Shown here: positions 1 through 12,443 of the stretch, one piece after another
Layout of the letters: each line of letters begins with the position of its first letter
How positions within the stretch are numbered: position 1 is the first letter of the stretch
The notes under the pieces: model-generated
Databases searched by the model: none
What the model was told of the DNA's origin: nothing
The model's input: only the letters and a program-made list of their open reading frames with translations
Assembly: GCA_032164295.1 (NCBI GenBank)
Contig: JAJHTX010000007.1
Span: 2,206,501 to 2,270,500 of the forward strand
Direction of reading: 5' to 3'
DNA: 64,000 nt
Origin: Inonotus obliquus
Taxonomy: Eukaryota > Basidiomycota > Agaricomycetes > Hymenochaetales > Hymenochaetaceae
Made by a program: the position numbers and the translations under genes

Positions 1-1640
1 CAAAACTTCCGCTTTATCAAGAACATACATCGAAGACTTCTTCCTCGGCGCCCCGGTCGCGACCCTCCTATCGAGCAGAATTGCACGTTCTATGCTACCG
101 ATGCCGACGAAGCTTCATCACATGACGTCGCTGACTGTACTGAAGAGGGAACAATCAGAGCGAAGATCGATACGCCGGTGGACTGCGTTGTTCTAACACC
201 AAAGCTTGGGAATGGCGTGGAGATGCCGTATTACCACCCGGCCGTTTTCCACATTGCGTTTCGATACCTATCTGCGCCCGCCCAATACGGGTGTACTGCA
301 AACTATGAGTATAGCAAAGCAGACGGACACATCCGAGTTGAAGTTGTCTTGCGACCTGGTGCTCCGGATCCTAAGGACGTCAATTCACGGCTATATCGGA
401 CGTGCCTCTCACTTCTTGACACGGTGCACCGATACTGCTGGGGCGTTGAGACAAACTATCGCAAGCAGGTGTATCACGACTGTATCATCTCACGCGATGA
501 GTACCAGGACCTATACATCATCATGCGCGAACGTTATAACCATCTGCTCACTCAATGGCATGAGAATACGGACCCTCTGAAGCATGTATATGAAGTACGG
601 ATTTCATTTATATTACGCAATACACTTCTTGTGTCGATCACTATCTAATATCTAATAACAGGACATCGGCATCGCTACTTTTCTCATGCTCTTGTGGAAG
701 CAGGGCACGGACGAGGCCTTCATTTCTGGCTCCAATTCTGAAGGTGATGATAGGACAGATGACTCCGCACGAATGCCTTGGCATAGCTGGACACGTCCTC
801 GGAGCGGCTTTCTCGACTTTGGGTGTGTTGTTTTGCACCATCTTCCAACTTGAAGCCTCCAGCTAATTTGTTAAAGCTGTGGAAATGGTCTATTGGTGCA
901 CATTCTTGTCAGCGAAGGGTATGCTGGCGAAGGTATCGATCTTCGTGCTCGTACTTCGTGGCGGCACTATCCCGTTAAAACTCAAGCTCATCTCCATGTC
1001 CATGCTCTCAATCCACTTGAGCTACCTATTTCATCTCTGTGCACTACTCCCGCATTTTCTAGTCCATTTCTTAAACCGGACACATTTATCATTGCAAACC
1101 ATGCAGATGAACTCTCGCCATGGACGCCTGTTCTTGCAACTTTGAGCGGAGCAAGTGGTTTCCTCTCCATCCCTTGTTGTTCATGGTCGTTTGACGCTCG
1201 TTTTGATCGTGCGCAAATGCCATTCGGTGGCGCTGGAGGTGTTAGGAGGGAACCACCGTTCACATTCACGCCTCCGGACAACATGGACATTGATAGCTTC
1301 GTGGGAACCCTTCGACTCGGTGGAATGGGAGGCGACACTCGCAAGAGTACCTATGCCGGATATCGTGTATGGCTGGCGTGCCTTGGAGCTCATTGCGGCT
1401 GGACCGCGGAAAGCGAGACGCTCCGCATCCCGAGTACACGCAATTGGGCACTTGTTGGTGCGTTCACCTCTTACGATATAGTAGACAGTATATTTAATAT
1501 GCTTTGGTCTGTATATAGGTCGACGAAGGTGTGGTGAGGAGTTACGCTCCATCGAGAACGCACTTGCTATTGTGCAGCAAGCCCGTGAAAGAGGGTTGTT
1601 CAAGACTCGAACACCAGAAGGCAAGGCGGGCGATCATTGA
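1..1640 (+). CDS. TRM44: tRNA (uracil-2'-O-)-methyltransferase, 5' end outside window
   Basis: SAM-dependent methyltransferase expected to make 2'-O-methyluridine at position 44 of tRNA-Ser in the cytoplasm. The frame is already open at base 1, so the N-terminus is missing; 485 residues are visible. The first residues include the LPRRPGRDPP / CTFY stretch typical of Trm44. HVYEDIGIATFLMLLWK follows across the first intron, and the SAM-binding motif FLDFGCGNGLLVHIL is restored only by removing intron 823-876. Introns are 595-661, 823-876 and 1458-1518; the exons sum to a multiple of three. The C-terminal exon ends with GLFKTRTPEGKAGDH, as in other Trm44 proteins. It ends about 120 bp from the convergent F-box gene. 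Recognition comes from remembered family motifs, not from a search. Confidence 0.9.
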
Positions 1641-1761
1641 CGGTCTTTTCAGTCCAATCATCGTGTATTTTTCCAAGGACAGCTACAAACAAAGGAATGT
1701 CTTAAACGAATGCGTCTATCTATCTATGGTAACGTGATTTTACGAAGGAGCGGATCTACGA

Positions 1762-3526
1762 TCAGTAGAGCCTAAGCTGTTCTTCATAATTCCCTGCTAG
1801 ATGATCTAATACCATCTCTTCATGCCAATCTCGCAAGTAACGACTCCCTCGGAAGTTGCGCGGATGATATGTTCGCTCAGCGCGCAACCCCATCACTTCG
1901 GTCTCAGTGTTGGTCGTGATTGGCGCACGATCGATACGGAACGTCTGCGAACGCCATACAATGTAGTGTAGTCGCGGCGGTATACATGTCATTGGTAACG
2001 CTTGAACTTGCTCTTCAGTCATGAGCTCAGTCTTGGGGTCGGAAACAGAGAATGCAAGCAGTTCACTGTTTTGAGCGAAGCTTTGGAGCATTGACGTCTG
2101 ATATAATGAATCAACATTGATCGTCTCAAGCAGGATGGAGTGAGACTACTTACAAGTTCTACCGGCTCATCCTCTTCCTCCCATTCGGCCGAGCCCCAGC
2201 TAGGGATGAATATCGATAACTCGACGAGCTTTGGGAACGCATGGTTCACGTCCCTGAGTACTCTGAGAAGTGGTACATCGCGGCTCCAGAAGATTAGCTC
2301 AAGGCAGCGCAAGCTAGAGCTGAGCGGGGCTGTCCTGCGAAGCACGTCCTCGAAATTCCCCTGCCTTGCCGCAGTGATTTGCAGATGACGAATAGGCTGC
2401 GCTCGCTTTGCTGCAGTATCTAGGATGTTGCTGAACCATGAAACAGTCATCGCGCTGACTTGGAGAGCTGAGATATTCGGCAGACAGTCGGCCGGGAAGG
2501 GTGTCAAGTTCGCATCGGTATAGACATCAAGCGACCTTAATGTGGGGTGCGATAGGATGAAAGGGGAGATGTTCACTGCTTCAGCTTTTGAGATTAGGAG
2601 GAAGGATCGAAGGTAGGGGAGGTGAACGATGGAGAGGTCCAGGTTCGCAAAGGAGGTTCCGAGATAGAGATGTAGGACCTCGAGACGTGGGTGAGATTGC
2701 AAGAAGGAAAGGAGTGCTGCATTTGGCTCGATTGCACCGTTGTCAGGATCTGTTGGGATTGGTTCGTCGCTATCCAGGAAGAACCGCAGATAAGTCAAGT
2801 TACTGAACCGGCTGGAAAGGAGGATTTTCTATGTAACGAATCAGAGGCTGTCCGCCAGAAAGCGACTAGCAGCTTACCCAGTGTCTTACCACCAATTCGA
2901 CATACAACCCTCTCAGACTCTCCGACATCCTCTGCAACGCGAGCCAGACTGCTTCTGATAATGGCTTATGTGGCTCTCCAGGCAAGGCATACATGAAGAA
3001 CTGCAGCCTTCCGTGGTCTGCGAGGTGATTCATGATCTCACCAGCAGAGTTGAGGTGATCTTCATATTTCTCGCCTCCCTTACTGTCTGGGGTCAGGTCG
3101 GTGCCGCTGACTGCAGGAACATCGCTGTCTCTGTCCATTTCGACGTCAGAGTCGGCGTTGAAGTCAGCATTGGAGTCTTGTTCCGTGTCGTCTTCTCCTT
3201 GGATACCATCGGAAAATATCTACAAAGCCATAGGGAGTCAGCACAATTCCGTCGCAACAGAGACGAAAGGTCCGACATACTCGTAAAGCCCGGACGTGAT
3301 GGGCTGCCCTTCGATTTGATTTGAGGAATGAAAGGAACGACGATAGGTGTTCGAGAGTGGCGTGTGGAAATCGAGATCGTACAGGAAGGAGTGCATTGTA
3401 CCAGAGAGAGTTGACGCGAGAGGCAGCGTACAAATCATTCGCCTCAAACAGATAGGAGCCTATCTGGAGGATGACCTCCGGGAGAGTTAGGCATGCCTCT
3501 ATCGCGCTTCGGTCACGATTGTACAT
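1762..3526 (-). CDS. F-box protein, unique copy
   Basis: Probable substrate adaptor of an SCF ubiquitin ligase. The model has 532 codons plus stop in four exons, with introns 3220-3280, 2829-2877 and 2098-2153 (plus coordinates) and a sum divisible by three. Residues about 10-45 (LTLPEVILQIGSYLF...AASRVNSLW) are an F-box-like helix set. An acidic linker rich in D and E follows, then a long region of leucine-rich repeat character (HPRLEVLHLYLG, HLPYLRSFLLIS, HPTLRSLDVY). This layout is common in large basidiomycete F-box families. The sequence is not a close relative of the array at 25-31 kb or of the TPR/F-box gene at 62-64 kb. The substrate cannot be inferred. The start at 3526 is the first ATG before the F-box. 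Confidence 0.75.
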
Positions 3527-4482
3527 ACTCTCCCATCACTATGGCTAGTCCAGCGTTTGCCGTTTTATGAAGGAGCACTATGCTTTGGTATCCTGAGGTT
3601 AGCAGAGTAGCCCATGTCGACTGCCGCGGTGCAATGTGCAAAGGAAGGCCTGACACAGGCGGTCTCGTCGGAACGAAGACACTACAAGTGGTATCGACAC
3701 CTTCCACTCCGTTATGGGCTCGGACGCGCATTCTCTTTGAAAAACTCGTCCAGGTCGCATCCGAAGGACTTCAGTCTTTCCATGGAGACCCGATTGAAAA
3801 GTCGAGAGGATAAAGAGTATTGCCTACCTCTTCGACTTCGAGTCAAAATACAAAGTTCACTGATTGATGAGGACGTGCACGTGGTCAGTGGACTTCATGT
3901 TCGCTATTCTACCGAAAGCCCGATAGGAACTCATAGCCTCTGATGAATATATCACGAGTCTTCCCACCCAGAGAGATGGGTGTAGATGGCTAAGATCGCA
4001 GGGGACGCAAAGTAACCCATGCAACCGCAATCCGGCCTCAGCCGGCCAGTTTAGCCGCTCCCATTTGAAAACGGACAGGCGCTTCCAACAGTGTAGTGAA
4101 ACCCATTCAAGAAAGCTGAAACGCAATATTTTGTTGAGCTTTGGTGGGTCCGGGACCGAAGTGGGGGTGGGATGATCTACTTGCCATTTCTGGTCAACTT
4201 TCTTTGATGTTGACGCCTCCGTTGCCACGCGACTTAGCTCCCATCCATCATCTCAAATGAAAGCAGGTGGCTACGGCGAGATTTCTCACAGAGCAGCTCC
4301 CAGTGATGAGGACCCAGAGATGCATGCAGTGCCTTTCATCTCTCCTTTCTACCTCACACTCCTTTGTAATATTCTACTTCTCTTTCCCCTTCCCCATAGT
4401 CCGTCTTTTATATCGCTCACGCATTGAAGCAAACTGGCTTTGCTGCACGGCGGGTACCGGGTTTGTAAACTAGAGTGCAGAA
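3527..4482. other. Intergenic, no supported gene
   Basis: About 950 bp between the divergent starts of the F-box gene and the 7TM gene. Short open frames occur on both strands, but none has family motifs or splice-joined extensions. It presumably holds both promoters. Confidence 0.6.
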
Positions 4483-6149
4483 ATGACAGAGGAGGACTCC
4501 GCGCTTGGTATGTCCAATCTCATCGACGTGCTGGGTTACTCACCTTTGACCCTCCTTTAAATCAGGTATTAAGCCATCCGACCCTCATGCAAAGACGTAT
4601 CTTACGATTTGGTTCCTCCTCAAAGTCGGAGCAGACCAGGTTCTCCTACCGATACTCGTCGCGACATTCCTGCTCGCCAAGACCGTGAAGCGCAATCCGA
4701 CACTTATTAATATGTGCATCAGCTGGATCGTCGCGGGTATTTCATCATCGTTGCTGTGCGTTTCTCGTACATATGATCACACAGGATAATCCCCTAATAT
4801 GTATGATAGGCTGTATGCGGGAAAGTATTCGGGTCCGGAGCCCGGAAAAGCACTCTGCATTCTGCAAGCGTCCTTGCTGCAAGGCACTCCGCCAATGTAT
4901 GTCGGACTCCAGTTCATATCTGCTGTTCTAACGCGTAGCTATCTTTTCAGGTGCTCTCTGTCTGCCTTTGCGTTCGTTTACACGATATGGGCCTCTCTGA
5001 GTTGCATTTCGAAGGACCACAGCTCCAGAGCAGCGAGGATTTGGATCTACGTAGTGAGCGTGTGCGCTTTCTCTTGCAAAAGATACTGTCCTAAGCAGTG
5101 CTTTACGCTATAGTTGCTTTTCGCACCATACATAGCTCTTCTCTCCTTCGCTCTTGCCACATCCCTCGTAGCGATACACGATTTGCGGAAGGTAGATCGA
5201 GCTCGAAGATTCTTTTATTGCTCGGTGGAGAACAACCATCTGTAAGTGTTTGCATGAAAGAAACGCATGCCTGGCTGATACATTGTATGCCAAGTTCCAA
5301 TACGATGGGAATGTTCTCGGCTATAATTTGCCTCATCTGTCTCCTCTTTGAGAGTACGGAAAAATTTCTATTTGTCTATCGAGACTGGCTCTCAATTTGT
5401 TTCTGCATTCCAGTCCTCATTGCGATCCAAATCGTCCGGACCTGGCGTGCATTCCGTCGTTTTAAGAGTGAAAGCTCTGGGCGTACCTTTGATAAGCATC
5501 TCATCGTGCGGCTGTTTGTCTTCTCTGGATATTTGCTCGTGGGTCTCATGTCAGTACAGCCTGTATCTCTTCGGTCTGGTTCAGACGCTAATACTAACTG
5601 TCTCCCAGCTTCAACGTTACCTCTATTCCCAGCTTGAGAAGTGTTGCTCCCGACTTGTTCGCTGCAACCAGTACGTGCTTGACTAATACGAATTTCGCCT
5701 ACTAAATTAATCATTCTCAGTTGGAATGGCCGTCTTCCTTGTATTTGGTACCCAATCGGTGAGTGTTTCATGCTGTGCTTTTCAAATATTGGAATTCCAA
5801 CTGATGCCATCAATCTTAGGATATCTTACGTGTATGGGCGTTTTGGTTGCCAGCCCGTCCACCACCAGTTCCACCGAAGGACGCTTACGTGCCACCTCGC
5901 GACTTCGGATCGGGCAACAAAGCCTTTTCCGACGGTCGCACCGCTAGCATCATCTCCGAGACAGAGACGTTGCGTGAACCCACGCACATCCATCATTTCC
6001 CCGACCAACAGATAGGTACGCCGAGCCCGTCCGGTTACATGACTCCAGCTAGTCGAGCAAGCTTGATGTCACGCAAGGGCGATAGCGTGATTATCATAAA
6101 TAAGCCGGAAGAGGCATTCGTTATGAGCGGAAAGTCTACTCCTATCTGA
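4483..6149 (+). CDS. Seven-transmembrane protein, basidiomycete receptor-like family
   Basis: Multi-pass membrane protein of 405 residues in nine exons. Introns are 4508-4565, 4756-4809, 4897-4950, 5054-5113, 5242-5294, 5550-5608, 5671-5720 and 5759-5819; the exon sum is divisible by three. After a short polar N-terminus (MTEEDSALGIKPSDPHAKTY), hydrophobic helices begin with IWFLLKVGADQVLLPILVATFLL. Others are ISWIVAGISSSLL, CSLSAFAFVYTIWASL, LLFAPYIALLSFALATSL, MGMFSAIICLICLLF, LFVFSGYLLVGLIF and IGMAVFLVFGTQ. The cytosolic tail is Pro/Ser/Thr-rich (RPPPVPPKDAYVPPRDFG) and ends at 6149. The arrangement resembles orphan GPCR-like proteins of Agaricomycetes. I know of no ligand or function; it is not a clear STE3 pheromone receptor. 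Confidence 0.75.
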
Positions 6150-6405
6150 AGGCTTCACAATCCCATTCGTTCAGTTCAAGTAACCCGGTGTTTATTTCTT
6201 CGCCGTTCTTCCATTTGTTTTCGATTTCGGTGCTGGTGCGCCAAGATGTTGTTTTGATTTAGAATGATTTCGAAATGATTCGCGTAATTCTGCATGTAAC
6301 ATTTTATCTCAAATTTTCATTCCTCGGCCTCGGGCTGTAAATACAAACGATACTGCAACAAGACCGGGTCCATGCCGGAAAATACTCGACCCCGTATGTA
6401 CTTGC

Positions 6406-9314
6406 TCAAGGGAGTGCCAACCAGAGCTCCATCAACTTGGTAACATTCGGCGTGCCAACGCCTATCACATTTTGATCAGATACCGGACAAAAACGGGGTA
6501 TTCTGGGAAGGAAAGGCGATCACGCACCAGTGACCGGATCCCAACCAGTCGTTGCAGTGAACCCAGGAGTTCCTGAACAACACTCAATCAGGAAAACCAG
6601 CGGTCAGAAGCGGATCGAATGATGCGTACCACATCCTTGATTACCGCCATGCGTGATGTCGTTGAACGCGTCAGCAAATTCTGTCGAGTATATCTGTGAT
6701 CATCATTCCGTGAATCAGGTCCAAGAATGTAGCGGGGACTTGAGGATGACGCTTACAGATGGGTTGATGAAGCCTAAAGCACATCAAAGGAGACCGATGA
6801 TGAAAGCCCATGCTTCAACGAGAAAAAGAAGACTACCGACCAACTGGGCCTTTTCCGGCAGCAATACGAGCATCGTTGATTAGAGTGAGGAAGGCTCCCA
6901 CCACAGGAGATGAGCAAGATGTTCCAAAAACTAGCTCGAACTCTCCATCAACCCTAATGTGATGTGAGAAATCATTTGGAACATCGTGGTACTTTGTAAT
7001 GACGAAAGCTCACCCGATGACATATCTCGCTCTTCAATTGTGCAACAGTAAGTGATTCGGATATAGCAAGGTAATTCACGGCTGTAGACGTACCCATTTG
7101 CACTCAAGTCGGGAAAAGCGCGGACCTAGAAAACTTCATCAGCGAACAGAGAATAAAGACGTGAGGTATGATCGCACATTCCCAGAATTGTTGAATTGAT
7201 CGGACGTGAATGGAGGTGGATTGTTCGTCAGGAAGCTAGTAACAGCATCTGCTTGGTATGATGGCATCTCAAAGAAATTGCTAAATCCGCCTCCACTAAA
7301 GATGACCTGCTCGCATGCGCCCTCAGGATCATTTACAGTGTTACCAGGATCAATCTGCGTTGCTCCAACTGCTGTAACGAACGGACAGGTTACCGGGAAC
7401 CCTGGATTGAATTTCGTTCCCGTTCGTGAAGGTATATCTTGAGATGCGCGATGACGCTAGTAGGCACGTCAAATTATACAGGCATCTGAGGTTACACATA
7501 CTTTGACTGGACAGACAGCGACCCCCATTCCCAGCAACACCGTCATCTCCGGAGCTGTATAAGACGCTGGTGCCCATGAGACCGAGCTTCGCACTGATAA
7601 GGCAAGTATATCTTAACGACAACAGTTGGCTTTGTCTTACCTTTCCGTATTCATTGCACTGGCGTGTCGCGTAAGCCAAGGTGAAATCGGCTTCGTCTGA
7701 ACCGAATGACACGGAGACAACCTTTAAATTCTCTCCATTTCAGCCTTCCTGGGTATAAAAAAACGAGGCTTTCACGTACATTTGGAGGGGCAACGATACC
7801 GCATGATTCCGGACCTAATGGGTGAATATGTCAGGATACCCAACTATCCTAATTCGAAACTCTCCTTGCCATTGAAACCACCAGGCAAAGGGTCCGGATA
7901 GATTCCGTCAAATCGAGGGTCGTCGCCGCCTGTATTGATATGTAAGCCGAGAAGGCGAGCAAATACATACATAAACGGTACCGTCGGAGGTGCAATAAGA
8001 AGCATCCACGGCATCAAGCCAGTTGTTGAACGACGCTCCTTTAGGTCGTAGCGAATGAGATACGATTTGGATGACTTATTGTGTTCTTACCCTCAACAAG
8101 ATCTCCTGTCTGAAGTAACGTGATAGGCTGAGGATCCGTTAGGGCCATTGCATATTCAAGGTCGAGATCAGCTTCTCCGTTAAAGTCAAAGCCTTTCTGG
8201 TCCGTTTGGATGACACCTTGTAGAATAGTTCTTGACGAGGGAGCAATTATTTAGTTTTACCATGCTCACCTCCATCAATGGAAACAATACTTGGTGAAAC
8301 ACCGACCAGGTTCGATGAGAAGTTCCCGAAGAAAAGGTCTACATGCCATCTGTCCTTTGAGTTCTCATCTTTTTGGTGAGCAGCAGACTTTCTCTTACCG
8401 AGGTCTTCCTGCAGAAATGATATCGGAGTAAACTCCACTTGAGTGATGAGATGTATGCGATAAGGTATCATGCCTTCACTGAAAGCATATGGCTCTCACC
8501 TATTCCGTATGAGTTCCGGTCCGTCGCTACTGGGGTGTAATTAACCGAATACAAGGCTTGAATACAAGCTGGCGTGATCACTTGGTCACAATTCTCCAAT
8601 TCTGGGGTGATCGTAACCGCAGATCCAAGTTGCAACGGCCCGCGAAGGTGGGAACTTATCTTTGGTTGCTGTCCAGGTTGACGCTTGTGCCGCGGCTTTG
8701 AGCCGTCCGATGGGAATCGCTTGGAATGGACAGTCGGCATGATTATGTCGACGTGTTCTTTAAGATAGCTGGGCACGTAGTACGAATTGCAACCTAAGGA
8801 AAGCATTTTGTGTCGGTAATAATGCACGAGACGTGACGAACCACTGACCTATTTGCTCCATGCCAGTCTCCGTATGCAGATAGACGACGTACTCGGTGCC
8901 CAACAGGCCTTCGACCTCTGCAGCAGTTGAATTAGCTACGTTAATCCAGCCCCTACTGGCAGACAGCCTGATCCTATCTTCGGCGAAGCCGGATCCGACC
9001 AGCCACTCCTTTACAGCATGAATGGATGCTGGACTCGGAGCAAAAGTCTCGACGACCTGATCTGGTGTCATATGTTTGCCAAAGTCTGAGGACTTCGGGT
9101 GGGAAACTGCCATTAGCATTTCCTCTAGTTTGTCAAGATTGGATTGCGCAAGACCGATCCTCAGGGGAAGAACATGGTTTGGATCCAGGCGGCGTGAAGG
9201 TATCCAGTCTTCTAGATCAACTACGCGTTTTTCATGCAAGAGGGAGTCAGTGCGATGCCGGGGCGTGCATACGACGGTGGCAGTGAGCAAAGCGAAGGCG
9301 ACTAGGGCTCGCAT
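6406..9314 (-). CDS. Secreted sedolisin (peptidase S53, tripeptidyl-peptidase type)
   Basis: Acid serine-carboxyl protease, probably secreted for extracellular protein digestion. Start at 9314 (MRALVAFALLTATVVC) gives a signal peptide. The pro-domain follows (SSDFGKHMTPDQVVETFAPS). The mature domain keeps the catalytic Glu/Asp pair in NGEADLDLEYAMALTDPQPI, the oxyanion Asp in SVLYSSGDDGVAGNGG, and the nucleophile Ser in VFGTSCSSPVVGAFLTLIND. The Ca-site tail is present (GFTATTGWDPVTGVGTPNV), ending KLMELWLALP. It is split by many small introns (at least ten), so only the outer bounds and motif exons are firm. An upstream in-frame ATG at 9482 would bury the signal peptide and is rejected. Tripeptidyl versus endopeptidase (aorsin-like) activity cannot be told. 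Confidence 0.88.
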
Positions 9315-10127
9315 GGTGGGACACTCAGCTGGTGCAAACCGAAACTCCTGGGTGACGCCGAAAGTGTTTATAAAGCACAAAGACAGTGAAGGTAGCTTTA
9401 GTCCCTGGCGATTCTGTGGCGAAACACTCCCCATTGAATATTGGAAGTGTACAGAAAGATAGACTTCCTGAGAGAAACCCATCTATTATTAGCTCGGAAC
9501 CGCGCAGGTTTCGTTGGAGAAATATGCGTGGAAGACTGAAATGAGAGATGCATGGATGCAAGATACGAGATTATCTCTTCTCTCAAAAGAGGTGGTTGCT
9601 GAATGGTCATCGTTGAGGGGGTAGACTATGAGATCCTTTACTCAGTAAAAGGAGCGCACCGAGCTTTTCGCGTGTAACAGCACCCATTTCTTCTCTCCTA
9701 GGGTCTCAGGCTTCGACAGGAAGCGTGGGAGTTGATTGGAGAGAAGCTTCACGTTAAATCCACAATACTGATAGACGTAGAATCTTTGCTGTTGTGTCCC
9801 AGGCCCAGGAAGCTTGGTTTGATTGGACGATTAAGCAATTTCTAGCTGAAGGACCAGGAGGCCCTGGAGAGCTCGCATATACCACGGTGCGCAGTAGCTC
9901 TCTGACGAAGTGTTGTGTATCAAACTGGCATGTTGTTTCTGTCTTTGGAAGTCCATGATAGTCGTAGATGGCGATGGTGGTTCGAAATGTCTTCTCTTAC
10001 ACATGAACAACAGCACCTAGTAGTGCAGTGGACTGAGCTGCTTACATAGTAATTTCCTTACGTAAGGAACTCATGCCGTCCGTGAAAATGTCGTGATCGG
10101 CAGGCTATACTCTCACTCTCAGACACA
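9315..10127. other. Intergenic, divergent promoter region
   Basis: About 800 bp between the divergent starts of the sedolisin and DPH2. No frame here has recognisable protein character, and no repeat was seen. Confidence 0.6.
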
Positions 10128-12234
10128 ATGGTATCTGCAACAGAACCTGAGTCACAAACATTCTCATCGTCTGGTGAAGGCGTGATTCAAAGGGCCCTGG
10201 ATGTACGCTCAGAAGAAACACCACTTCCCGACTCGAGTGAATTTGTTGTATTCTACGAGATTGAAAGGACTGTCCGGAGCATCGAAGAAGGCGACTACAA
10301 GCGAGTCTGTTCATAATCAACTCTTTCACCAATCCGGTGCTGACGAGTTCTGTTTTTTTTTCACATAGATAGCCTTGCAATTTCCCGATGAATTACTCCA
10401 TGATTCCGTCCCAGTGTATCGTGCTATTCACGAGCGTCTTGGTCCGCAAAGGGAAGCCTACGTTCTTGCAGACACCTCTTATGGCAGGTACAGAATCTGA
10501 TATTGGAGCATAATAGGAAGGGTCTGACGGGATAGCACTCCTTCTTAAGTTGCTGTGTAGATGAAGTGGCCGCCTCTCATGTCAACGCAGATGTCTTAGT
10601 ACACTATGGACACGCATGTTTAAGCAAGTAAGTAGACTAGCTCATCCTATCTGTGCTTTCCTGACTCTTTCTGCACCAAGAACATCCCGCCTACCGGTCA
10701 TTTATGTCTTTGGGAGGAAGCATCTGGATATTAAACACTGCGTGGACCAAATCGCCGATTATCTCACGATGCATGCTGAATGTGTTAGGGATGTCGCCGT
10801 TCTGCAGCTAAGGCATGACGCTGGCTTTGCTTATTTAAGCGGTAAAGGCTCTTCACTCCGCCTCTAAGCCTAGCTGACTCTTCCACTAGTTGACCTCGTC
10901 AAATTGCTCCGCCAAGCAATCGGTGATCGATACCAAGTTGAATATGAGCCCCTTAAAGACCGATCTGCGCCTGTGTTAGATCTCCCTCACGATGGTAATG
11001 GAAACGAAGAAAGCGCTCCACCAATCAAACTGTCCAATGGTAGTTCCCCCGCGCCGGAGAGAAAGATGATTGTGTGGATAGGAGAAGAGTCTTCAACTCT
11101 TACGAAGTTGCTTATGACCTCGCCCGGAAGTCATGTAAATTCCACTTCATGCACGTCTTAAAAAAGCTGCCATTTTGATTCTTTTCTATGAATAGGTGAT
11201 CTCCTATTCTCCCCGGCTAGGGATTGCGCATGAACAAACGCATCTGACGAATAAACTTCTGATGCGACGATATGCACTTCTACAGAAGGCTCGTGATGCT
11301 GATGTGTTCGGAATTCTGATTGGGACTTTGGGTGTGGGTAAGTAAGTTTCACCAGGAATATTCCCTTCCGACTGATTCCTTAATTACCTCATCTTTCAAG
11401 CGTCATATCTCCCATTGTTGCAACGCCTGCGACAGCGACTGAAAAAGGCCCACAAGAAAGCCTATACTGTCTCTGTAGGAAAGATCAACCCTTCCAAGCT
11501 TGCGAACTTCATGGAGATTGAGTGTTGGATTTGGGTCGCTTGCAGCGAAGGGATCGTTGACTCGAAGGTAGTAATATACAACTCATGACCAGTCTACTAA
11601 TCCTAACTGTGGTACGTTAGGAGTACCTTCGTCCGATAATCACTCCATATGAACTCGAATTGGCGTTGCAATCTGAACCAGACTGGACGGGGAAATATAT
11701 CTTTGATTTTCAGGAGCTGATCGCAAATGTATCACTGGAAGGTGACGTGTATACTCAATACCATTGACATGAGACACTCAATTGATATTTCATTAAGACG
11801 ATCACGGTGACGAAGATCCTGAACGACCAATGTTTTCTCTCGTCAGCGGCAAGTATCGTCAAGCTAAGAGATATAGTGATAGTGGGAAAGAGAAAGACGC
11901 TTTGGGACCGACTACGGGCTCTCAGGAACTCGCTACGCGCGCGCAAGGTGGCCAGCTCTCAAAGCTGACCGACAGTGCAGCTGGTGAGCAAACTATTTCA
12001 CGATCTATTGTCCGTATCATGCCTCATGCGACTCTTCCCCACAAGCCCAATTTCTTCAAGCTCGATCCTACCGAGGGTTGGATCCGCGTCCCGGACGGGA
12101 CGCTCCGAGTGTACTCGAACAAGGACGAAGCGGAATCGCTCGCGGTTATAAAGATGATCACAACAATGAACCATAGCGGAACGATGGCTAGCAAAAGAGT
12201 TGATGCAGTAGAGAGTTATCATACTACCCGTTAA
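10128..12234 (+). CDS. DPH2: Diphthamide biosynthesis protein 2
   Basis: Partner of Dph1 in the radical-SAM [4Fe-4S] complex that transfers the 3-amino-3-carboxypropyl group to a histidine of elongation factor 2, the first step of diphthamide synthesis. Diagnostic exons: [40 protein letters not shown] with HYGHACLS and the cross-intron join [11 protein letters not shown]; then [20 protein letters not shown] with VACSEG and [10 protein letters not shown]. Cysteines sit at the usual Dph2 positions (SCCVDE, HACLS, IECW). There are about eight small introns; the join at 11742-11795 restores [15 protein letters not shown]. Start [12 protein letters not shown] is the only sensible ATG. HIS1 follows downstream in the same direction. 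Confidence 0.92.
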
Positions 12235-12443
12235 ATGCAAGAATGCGATAGAGTCTCTACTAAGCTTGTGTAACGAAAGAGAATCGTCAAGTTGAAAACA
12301 AATTGTAATTCAAACAAACATGGTCTTGTCTTAGGCATTCGCGGGCACGTGTCGGCTATTTTCCTTTTCTGAAAAAACACGACTCAATAGTCGTACAAAA
12401 ACTTTTCTGCATACCGTCATGCGTACGTTGCACCCTTTGACAC

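Noticed and set aside
9315..9482. Upstream start for the sedolisin
   Set aside because: It would place the signal peptide internally.
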